A stretch of DNA of 11,448 nucleotides, taken from the NCBI GenBank assembly GCA_040376995.1, contig JBEIPP010000104.1, forward strand, positions 1-11,448, read 5' to 3'. A program made the translations under genes and the position numbers. The notes below the pieces were generated by a model. It saw only the letters and a list, made by a program, of their open reading frames with translations, was not told the origin of the DNA and did not search any database. This DNA comes from UBA4416 sp040376995. GTDB lineage: Bacteria > Bacteroidota > Bacteroidia > B-17B0 > Aurantibacillaceae. Below, in pieces: positions 6,078 through 11,448 of the stretch (the stretch's first letter is position 1; each line of letters begins with the position of its first letter).

Positions 6078-7097
6078 ATGAAACCCATTCTATTAATTAT
6101 TTTGTTGGTATTTACAACTAAACATAATCATGTTAATGCCCAATCATTTACATTTAAAATAGAAGCTCATTTAAAAGGATTTAAAGATGAAACGGCATTT
6201 AAACTACAGTATGTAAATCCTGATGAAGAAAATAAAATATTACTGGCTAAAATTAAAAATGAAAAGTTAGTCTTTGAAGGTATTTCGAAAAACAAAATTG
6301 CTGAATACAATATTTACACTGAAAATATAGATGACCAGTTCGAATATAAATACTTTTGGGTTGATGATACATTGACAGTAATTGAAGGTAAGAAAGGAGA
6401 ACTAAAAAATGCGAAAATTATTGGATCGCAAACTAATGAAATATATGAGGAAGCTCCGGAAAGTGATGATCTAAGTGATTCCACTTATCTAAAGAATATG
6501 AAATCGTTTATAAAAAAATACCCGGGTAATTTAATCTCAGCATATCTTATTGCTGTTTATAAACGAACCTGGAAAAAATCTTTAACACAAGAGCTATACG
6601 GATTACTAGATAAGGATAATCGAAATTCTATTTATGGTAAAGAGATTCAAAATTTTCTTGAAAAAAATATCGAATTTGAAATTGGAAGCAATTTTGCCGA
6701 CATCAATTTACCTGACACTTCTGGTGTTTACAAAAAGTTAAGTGATTACAAAGGGAATTATATTTTGTTAGATTTCTGGGGCTCGTGGTGCGGTCCTTGC
6801 ATTAAAGAAAATGTTCAACTTGTTGAACTATACAAAACATATTACAATAAAGGATTCAGAGTTTATGCTGTTGGCGCAGAAAGCAGTAAGAAACAATGGA
6901 AGAATGGCATTAAAAAAGGAAAACTACCCTGGACAAATGTTTCTGATATTAGTGGCGGTAAAGGCGAAGTATTTGATGTGTATGGTATTTTTAAATATCC
7001 ATCTAACTTTCTCATCAATCCCGAAGGAAAAATAACCGCCAAGAATTTGAGAGGTGAAGTACTTAAAGAAACTTTACAAAATATTTTTAATAATTAA
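6078..7097 (+). CDS. Secreted TlpA/ResA-like thiol-disulfide oxidoreductase
   Basis: A 339-residue exported protein. Residues 1-21 are a signal peptide, with likely cleavage after VNA before Gln22. Residues about 24-120 look like the DUF4369 beta domain often joined to thioredoxins in this phylum, followed by a helical linker (about 135-195). The thioredoxin domain occupies about 205-335, with the redox motif Trp237-Cys-Gly-Pro-Cys241 and a cis-proline candidate Pro308 in KYPSNFLI. Such proteins act in the periplasm, reducing or exchanging disulfides, for example in cytochrome c maturation or envelope protein repair; the partner here is unknown. Operator-like site 3 lies upstream and a strong intrinsic terminator follows 28 bp after the stop. 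All catalytic residues are present. Confidence 0.9.
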   Translation: MKPILLIILLVFTTKHNHVNAQSFTFKIEAHLKGFKDETAFKLQYVNPDEENKILLAKIKNEKLVFEGISKNKIAEYNIYTENIDDQFEYKYFWVDDTLTVIEGKKGELKNAKIIGSQTNEIYEEAPESDDLSDSTYLKNMKSFIKKYPGNLISAYLIAVYKRTWKKSLTQELYGLLDKDNRNSIYGKEIQNFLEKNIEFEIGSNFADINLPDTSGVYKKLSDYKGNYILLDFWGSWCGPCIKENVQLVELYKTYYNKGFRVYAVGAESSKKQWKNGIKKGKLPWTNVSDISGGKGEVFDVYGIFKYPSNFLINPEGKITAKNLRGEVLKETLQNIFNN

Positions 7098-7124
7098 AAA
7101 GTTAATTAAAGAAAACGCCTGTTC

Positions 7125-7156
7125 AAACCCTTTACTTAAAAAGTAAAGGGTTTTTT
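7125..7156 (+). terminator. Intrinsic terminator of the TlpA-like gene, overlapping the convergent gene's end
   Basis: A perfect 13-bp stem (7125-7137 with 7141-7153) closed by an AAA loop runs into a T-run (TTTTTT, 7151-7156) on the plus strand. The stem core is CCCTTTACTT/AAGTAAAGGG. It terminates rightward transcription of the thioredoxin gene. The last codons and the TAA stop (7132-7134) of the convergent phosphoesterase gene lie inside it. Read leftward, the stem is followed by only a short T-run, so termination in that direction is uncertain. Confidence 0.85.
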
Positions 7157-8298
7157 CCGCTATGATCAACTCTGTAATATTTCATTTTATCTATTAATAG
7201 TGCTTGCGAATTTCGCGATGGAAAATAACTATATTGATCTTGCGGATGTAATACATCAATTGCAAAAAGTTTACCATTGAATAATCTGTTGACTTCCTCC
7301 TGAATGGTATGACCAACAATGATATGATTCACTTCGAATTTATTCAAAATTAAATCAAGTGATTCTTCTTTAAAGTCTGAATCGAAATATCCTCGATACC
7401 AACAAACACCGGTCTGATTACTTTTTACTAATTTCACGCTATCAGGTTCAGTACTTTGATATGGAAATACTCGATAAGAATTTTTTACAATTGTATTGAT
7501 AGCATCTAAGCTAAAATTGTACTTAACTATATCAGGATGCAATCCACCATGAACAAAAAGATTGTCATTTATTTTTACTAAAACATTCTTGCTCTCTAGC
7601 CAACGTCCAAGAAATGATTGATTATTATATAATTCAAATTGTTGTCTTCCTAAAATACCAGCAGTTTGCAGATACTTTTGAGATGCTGCATAATAATCTC
7701 CATATAAATTTTTTAACTCGTGGTTGCCTAAAATATAATGCACATATCCGCCCTTCTCTCTTGCCTGAACTTCTAATTTGTAGATAAACCAAAGAGTCTG
7801 TGTTACAAAAGATCCTCTGTCTACAAAATCGCCTAACAAAACTAAATGGCCGGCTCCGAATGTCCAGTTTAAATTAGAATCAATTACATTATTATTAGTT
7901 AAAAGCTTTCTTAAGGTATTAAAGTTTCCTTCCATATCAGAAACAGCAAATATTTTATTATGAGTATTAAATGACAGTGAATCTTCAATCATCAAATTTT
8001 GTATTGGAACACTAAAATGAGTTGAATCCAAAGGATAATAACAGTTTACTTCCTTCAATTCATTTGAATGTAATTTCATTCTTTTTACAATGTGTTGGTT
8101 CTTTTCTACCTGCTGGATAAAATCAATTTGTAATGTGTCGTTAGTATACCAGGTAATATGCGGGCCTTCATTATGTAAACTTATTGCCATAACATTTCCA
8201 TTGTAAGCTAAACTAAAGCCAAATATCAACATGTATAAAATTGTAGCAATCCCAAATAAAATAACAGTGAAAGCAATATGCTTAAAGTATAGTTTCAT
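7132..8298 (-). CDS. Membrane-anchored metallophosphoesterase (PPP-like)
   Basis: A 388-residue protein with an N-terminal signal-anchor helix (about residues 8-31) and a calcineurin-like phosphoesterase domain from about 115. Metal-site motifs appear in order: SDMEGN (Asp121), GDFVDRG (Asp157, Asp160), GNHE (Asn192, His193), HGG (His250) and GHT (His330). This is the layout of PPP-type and Shewanella-like protein phosphatases. The first motif is unusual: GDxHG has become SDMEG, with Glu123 in place of the metal-binding histidine. I recall related Bacteroidota proteins with D(I/M)EGNF, so this may mark a subfamily rather than loss of function. The catalytic domain should face the periplasm, and the substrate is unknown. 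The extreme C-terminus (NPLLFK) is encoded within the convergent gene's terminator. It is divergent from the LytS-type kinase gene over 150 bp. Confidence 0.85.
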   Translation of the reverse strand: MKLYFKHIAFTVILFGIATILYMLIFGFSLAYNGNVMAISLHNEGPHITWYTNDTLQIDFIQQVEKNQHIVKRMKLHSNELKEVNCYYPLDSTHFSVPIQNLMIEDSLSFNTHNKIFAVSDMEGNFNTLRKLLTNNNVIDSNLNWTFGAGHLVLLGDFVDRGSFVTQTLWFIYKLEVQAREKGGYVHYILGNHELKNLYGDYYAASQKYLQTAGILGRQQFELYNNQSFLGRWLESKNVLVKINDNLFVHGGLHPDIVKYNFSLDAINTIVKNSYRVFPYQSTEPDSVKLVKSNQTGVCWYRGYFDSDFKEESLDLILNKFEVNHIIVGHTIQEEVNRLFNGKLFAIDVLHPQDQYSYFPSRNSQALLIDKMKYYRVDHSGKNPLLFK

Positions 8299-8436
8299 AA
8301 TATTTTTTTGGCAATGCTAATAAATATGTGAACGATGATTTTTAAAATGTGACAAAACCACATCTTCATGTGACGATCATCTAAATTGTAGTGATGTAAA
8401 TATTTACTTAATCTAGTTTTAAACTCTTATTATCAA

Positions 8437-8444
8437 TATTTTTG
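8437..8444 (+). promoter_or_regulatory. Candidate -7 box immediately before the sensor kinase ATG
   Basis: TATTTTTG matches TAnnTTTG and ends only 4 bp before the ATG at 8449. No good -33 TTG is at the usual spacing. If it is used, transcription would start at or next to the ATG, giving a leaderless message. In AT-rich DNA a chance match is quite possible. Confidence 0.3.
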
Positions 8445-8448
8445 TACA

Positions 8449-9210
8449 ATGAGAGCGCCATACTCTACCAAAAACATAATCATATCGATAACTGTAGTGG
8501 TTATCTCAGCCATCGCTTTAACTTTTATTGAACCATACGAACCGCTATTCACCATCGTTGGCGGTATTTACTTATTATTCATAATTCTATTTACGATAGA
8601 GTTCATTCGCTTTTTGGCAGATTACCAAAAACAGCAAAAACTTGCTCAGTTACAATTATTACAAAGCCAGATAATGCCGCACTTTTTATTTAATACATTA
8701 AATTTAATTTATGGTAATCAGGAAAGTAATCCAGATAAATCTAAGGAAACAATTTTACTATTATCTGATTTACTCCGCGTTGGATTATATGAAACTAAAA
8801 AAAATAAATATTCACTAAAAGAAGAGATTTCCTTTATTGAAAACTACATAAAATTATATCAGCACAGGTACCCAGATATGAAAACCGTTTCATTTAATAT
8901 TAACATCGACAAAAACGATGCACGAATTGTGCCGCTTATTTTATTTCCACTGGTTGAAAATGCTTTTAAACATGGATTAGAAAGAGATGTTGCAAATACA
9001 AATATTTCGGTTTGTATTACGTTACGTAATAATGATTTACAATTTTCTATTAACAATGATTTTAAACCTTATACAATGCCACGCCAAAGCGGAATTGGAT
9101 TATCTAATTTAAAGGAGAGATTGAACATCATATATAAAAACAATTTTAAAATTGAAATTAATGAAGATGCTTCAACATATAAATCGACATTAACTTTAAA
9201 TCTATCATGA
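8449..9210 (+). CDS. LytS/YehU-type sensor histidine kinase
   Basis: A 253-residue minimal kinase. Two hydrophobic segments (about 9-28 and 33-57) form a membrane hairpin with hardly any extracytoplasmic loop, so it may sense something within the membrane or be controlled by a partner protein. A short coiled linker (KQQKLAQLQLLQSQ) leads to the His_kinase box QIMPHFLFNTLN with phospho-acceptor His78. The ATPase domain has the N box PLVENAFKHG (Asn171) and the G box SGIGLSNLKERL (215-217). It belongs to the LytS/YehU class, which pairs with LytTR regulators. The frame is closed by a TGA at 8392-8394 and the first ATG afterwards is 8449, which fixes the start. Its stop overlaps the next gene by four bases (ATGA, 9207-9210), indicating translational coupling. 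Confidence 0.9.
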   Translation: MRAPYSTKNIIISITVVVISAIALTFIEPYEPLFTIVGGIYLLFIILFTIEFIRFLADYQKQQKLAQLQLLQSQIMPHFLFNTLNLIYGNQESNPDKSKETILLLSDLLRVGLYETKKNKYSLKEEISFIENYIKLYQHRYPDMKTVSFNINIDKNDARIVPLILFPLVENAFKHGLERDVANTNISVCITLRNNDLQFSINNDFKPYTMPRQSGIGLSNLKERLNIIYKNNFKIEINEDASTYKSTLTLNLS

Positions 9211-9893
9211 AAGGAATCGTTGTAGATGATGAACCAATCGCACACGAAATAATTTCTGATTATTGTAAAAAATCAGATGATATCCAGATTGTAGGTTGTT
9301 TTCAAAATCCTGTTGAAGCTATTAGTTTTTTAAATAATAATTCGGTTGATCTTGTTTTTCTTGATATTAATATGCCTGAACTAAATGGCATTGAGTTCAG
9401 CAAAGCACTTATTCATCCGTATAAAATTATTGTAACAACGGCACACGAAGATTTTGCACTTGAAAGCTTTAACTTTGGCGCTATCGATTATCTTTTAAAA
9501 CCCTTTAGCTTTTCTCGCTTTTTAAAAGCAGTCGGCAAAGCAAAACAATACCAACCTAGCGGAATCACATCAAAAACAAATACGAATGAAACAATACATA
9601 TCAGAGCAAACAGAAAGCATATTCTAATCAAATCTTCTTCAATTGTATATATCAAATCTTATGGGAATTACTGTAAGGTCATAACTGAAAGTGAAATATT
9701 AATAACCAGAGAAACTTTAACTCACTTCATTTCTATTTTATCTAATCAAGAATTCATTCAAATACATAAGTCGTTTATAGTAAATAAGCATTTTGTCCGA
9801 TCCGTCAATCAGGCAAACGTAGCATTAACCACTATCAATTTACCAATAGGAAAAAGTTACAGAGAGAATGTCATGCTGTCATTTAATTTTTAG
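9207..9893 (+). CDS. LytTR-family response regulator
   Basis: A 228-residue response regulator. The receiver domain (1-115) has the acidic pair Asp7-Asp8, phospho-acceptor Asp53 in VFLDINMPELNG, Thr77/Thr78 in IIVTTAHEDFALESF, and the Lys98-Pro99 switch. The C-terminal LytTR DNA-binding domain spans about 125-226 (IHIRANRKHILIKSSSIVYIKSYGNYCKV ... FIQIHKSFIVN). It is the cognate partner of the kinase just upstream; the two genes overlap by four bases. LytTR proteins bind paired direct repeats. Two ATGTGA strings in the 8299-8448 spacer (8346 and 8368) are in the right place for a direct-repeat site, but I cannot claim binding. The gene is convergent with the LamG-like gene, 29 bp away, with a TAGATT/AATCTA dyad (9891-9910) at the junction. 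Confidence 0.92.
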   Translation: MKGIVVDDEPIAHEIISDYCKKSDDIQIVGCFQNPVEAISFLNNNSVDLVFLDINMPELNGIEFSKALIHPYKIIVTTAHEDFALESFNFGAIDYLLKPFSFSRFLKAVGKAKQYQPSGITSKTNTNETIHIRANRKHILIKSSSIVYIKSYGNYCKVITESEILITRETLTHFISILSNQEFIQIHKSFIVNKHFVRSVNQANVALTTINLPIGKSYRENVMLSFNF

Positions 9894-9922
9894 ATTTCTC
9901 CATGAATCTATTAATACCATCA

Positions 9923-10414
9923 TCAGTTACTTCTCTTAATAACCAAATTTCTGAAATATGCTTCCGTTTCAGGGCCAATCCAAAGCCCTATCTTTCCATT
10001 AAGTTTTTCTCCATGCTTCAAATCTGAAACGATTAAAGTTGGTTCAAGAGCATCATTGATAAATAACTTGGCCATAGCATCGCATATTTCAATTCTCATT
10101 TTAATCCATTCACCAGCACCAATATCTACGTAGGACTCATATTTTTCAGGAAACTCTTTTCTTAATTTATGCCACGGATAATGAGGAATTGAAACATATT
10201 GTGCAGTATGATTTCTTCTTACCTGATCTAAAGCTCTTCCGTTAGTAGGACGTAAATAGAAGCATTCAAATTGACTATTATCATCGCTTATGCGAAAGGC
10301 AATGCCAACAAATCCTCTTGCTGCCTCGGATGCCTGCTTCATGGGTTGTCCGGCTAGGGTTATTTCAATTACGCCATTGTGAAAAATGTAATTAGCAAAG
10401 CGGAACGCATACAT
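9923..10414 (-). CDS. LamG/DUF1080-like beta-jellyroll protein, probably 5'-truncated
   Basis: The 163 residues carry a concanavalin-A-like jellyroll seen in DUF1080-like and LamG-like proteins: FHNGVIEITLAG (11-22), RGFVGIAFRISDD (33-45), ECFYLRPTNGRALDQVRRNH (50-69), YESYVDIGAGEWIKMRIEI (92-110), and GLWIGPETEAYFRNLVI (143-159). Relatives I recall are secreted and begin with a signal peptide and 40-60 more residues before the NG(V/T)IE strand. Here the ATG at 10414 falls in mid-domain with no signal sequence. The same frame stays open upstream into the end of the AraC gene, but with no start codon in the part I translated. It may be a remnant joined to the AraC gene by a deletion, or a short cytoplasmic variant. 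GC content is higher than in the genes to its left (23 of 60 bases at 10201-10260). Confidence 0.6.
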   Translation of the reverse strand: MYAFRFANYIFHNGVIEITLAGQPMKQASEAARGFVGIAFRISDDNSQFECFYLRPTNGRALDQVRRNHTAQYVSIPHYPWHKLRKEFPEKYESYVDIGAGEWIKMRIEICDAMAKLFINDALEPTLIVSDLKHGEKLNGKIGLWIGPETEAYFRNLVIKRSN

Positions 10415-10439
10415 GGTACATATTAAGGGTAGCTGTTTA

Positions 10440-11319
10440 TCAATCCTCCTGAATCTGTATGTGTTTTTGTTTCAGATAAAGGGTGGGGGTTAGACCTGTA
10501 GCATTTTTAAAATTACGATAAAAAGCCGTCTTGGAGTTAAAGCCACATTCAAATGCCAAGCCAAGCAGCGTGTACTTTTGATTTTCGGGCTGGGCTACTA
10601 GCCTTTTGAACTCGTCTATTCGCAAGCCGTTGATAAAATCATAAAATGTTTTTGACTCCATTGAGTTAATGACCTGTGACAAATGGTTTGGATGCACGGC
10701 TAGTGTGTTGGCGAGTTCGGCCAGAGTAAGCTCAGGGTTGAGAAATAATTTCTGCCCTGCCATCACAGCTTTCAGTTTCTGATTAATGACTTGTTGAGTT
10801 TCTGCTGACAAATTAGATTTGAGGTATCTTGCTCTTGCCTGCAAAACAGGGCTGTTCTCTTTTTCTTCTGAGGCCGGCTTGGACTCCGCAAAAGCTATTG
10901 CAGGGCTTTGAGTAAATATGCCAACTTGTTTTATACCGAAATAGCCGAGGAACATTACAAACAGCCCCACCAACGAAAAGATTATCAAATTGTTTCCCAA
11001 GAAAACAGCAAGCCAGACCAGCATTACACTGTAAGTTAAGTAGCGCAGCCAAGCAAGGTTGATCTTTTCAACTTGTGAATATCGCTCACGAACCGCCTTC
11101 TTGTGCATTCTCAATAGCCACAAGGAAAGTGCTGCATAGGCAACACCAGATACGTAGACTAATACCCTGTGAATAAGAAATAACCACTCGTAGCCTTTGC
11201 CCTGGTTTTCAAGTACCTGAAGTTTTTCCTGAAGAGGGAGTATGAAAAACGGAACCATCAAAATGTAAACTAAAATGGCAGGTGTAAAATGCCAGGCCCA
11301 ATGCCTTCTTAGGTACGAA
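10440..11319 (-). pseudogene. AraC-type membrane-anchored regulator, N-terminus removed at an insertion-sequence end
   Basis: The C-terminal 170 residues are unmistakable AraC/XylS DNA-binding domain: LTLAELANTLAVHPNHLSQVIN for the first helix-turn-helix and LGLAFECGFNSKTAFYRNFKNATGLTPTLY for the second. Before it lie about four membrane helices, as in the Bacteroidota AraC proteins with a seven-helix sensor. The first ATG in frame (11256-11258) lies within a helix; the coding frame extends upstream through SYLRRHWAWHFTPAILVYIL, so the true start is lost. About 90-100 residues and some three helices are missing. Homology stops near 11316-11320, where the 24-bp repeat region begins. The frame stays open across the repeats to the window edge, so a fusion product is formally possible. 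GC is high here (28 of 60 bases at 10561-10620) against 14 of 60 at 8701-8760. Confidence 0.75.
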
Positions 11320-11448
11320 TGTTGTGCGGTAAGTGGAGATTCCGCGTAAAGTGACCACCTTTTTTCGTGGTAAACTGACCACCTCTTTTCGCGACAAACT
11401 GACCAGTGTTTTTCGCGGCAAATTGACCACCCTTTTGATGCTGTAATT
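11320..11448. mobile_element. Candidate end of an IS21-type insertion sequence
   Basis: From about 11320 (TGTTGTGCGG) to the edge the sequence no longer resembles the AraC family. It holds four copies of a TGACCA-centred motif at an exact 24-bp period. IS21-family elements end in TG...CA and carry several short direct repeats just inside each end, which are transposase-binding sites; this matches both traits. The transposase genes would lie beyond the window. The boundary at 11320 is my best guess from the TG dinucleotide and the loss of AraC similarity; it could lie anywhere from about 11315 to 11340. The target-site duplication cannot be checked because the other end is not visible. Confidence 0.55.
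11340..11436. repeat. Array of 24-bp direct repeats
   Basis: Four units share a core TGACCAC(C) at 11352, 11376, 11400 and 11424, exactly 24 bp apart. Each core is preceded by AAA plus one variable base, and by a T-rich block with CG(C/T)G. The third unit has TGACCAGT. A more diverged half-unit (GCGGTAAGTGG) may precede the array at 11326-11336. Because 24 is a multiple of three, the minus-strand frame reads as an eight-residue pattern with recurring WS and EKR. Confidence 0.75.

Noticed and set aside
6519..6528. TACCCGGGTA palindrome as a further operator copy
   Set aside because: It lacks the four-base spacer and lies within the coding sequence of the TlpA-like protein (KYPGN).
6811..7035. 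Alternative frame within the TlpA-like gene
   Set aside because: It overlaps the thioredoxin fold coding region completely and its translation is not protein-like.
8346..8361. E. coli-type CRP site (TGTGA-N6-TCACA)
   Set aside because: The arms are ATGTG and CACAT with a seven-base gap, so the spacing and the right arm do not fit the CRP consensus.
9891..9910. TAGATT/AATCTA dyad at the LytTR/LamG junction as a bidirectional terminator
   Set aside because: The stem is only six AT-rich base pairs with an eight-base loop and no good T-run after it.
10813..11052. Minus-strand frames inside and beside the AraC gene (10813-11052 and 11209-11430)
   Set aside because: The first overlaps AraC coding sequence; the second is a low-complexity reading of the 24-bp repeats.
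11340..11436. CRISPR array
   Set aside because: The repeats are directly adjacent, with a 24-bp period and variation inside the unit; there are no unique spacers of 30 bp or so and no cas genes.

Overview
The window looks like a low-GC chromosomal segment of a Bacteroidota bacterium; I cannot place it below phylum. Four things suggest this: the families present (DUF4386, DUF2306, DUF6326, small Crp/Fnr regulators ending in a YLG(I/V)TPQSLSRIR helix, a DUF4369-like TlpA thioredoxin, and a LytS/LytTR pair), the lack of convincing Shine-Dalgarno sequences, -7 boxes of the TAnnTTTG type, and a lipoprotein with an acidic export signal after its lipid-attached cysteine.

Layout. Positions 1-378 hold no gene. 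A DUF4386 membrane protein (379-1062, -) is divergent from a DUF2306 membrane protein (1405-2235, +). Next come a Crp/Fnr pseudogene broken by a nonsense codon and a frameshift (2354-2919, -), a small ankyrin-repeat protein (3009-3314, -), a probable surface lipoprotein (3515-3907, +), a DUF6326 membrane protein (4075-4503, +), a CPBP-family membrane protease (4523-5233, -) and an intact Crp/Fnr regulator (5294-5875, -). A secreted TlpA-like thioredoxin (6078-7097, +) converges on a membrane-anchored metallophosphoesterase (7132-8298, -), and the terminator of the first lies over the end of the second. The phosphoesterase is divergent from a LytS-type kinase/LytTR regulator operon (8449-9893, +). 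The right end is richer in GC: a probably 5'-truncated LamG/DUF1080-like protein (9923-10414, -), an AraC-family membrane regulator cut at its N-terminus (10440-about 11319, -), and an array of 24-bp repeats running off the edge that looks like the end of an IS21-type insertion sequence.

How the genes may work together. The best unlisted signal is an operator-like inverted repeat, TTACC-N4-GGTAA, found in intergenic DNA upstream of four genes: DUF2306, the lipoprotein, TlpA/Crp (between divergent starts) and CPBP (9 of 10 arm bases). It has the 5-N4-5 geometry of FNR-type sites. At two of the four it lies about 28-30 bp upstream of a recognisable -7 box, where a Crp/Fnr activator would sit. 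The intact Crp/Fnr protein and the pseudogene have the same recognition-helix sequence. My proposal is a local Crp/Fnr envelope regulon made of small membrane proteins, a lipoprotein, a protease and a thiol-redox protein, whose second regulator is decaying. The motif is seen directly; its assignment to the Crp/Fnr protein is inference.
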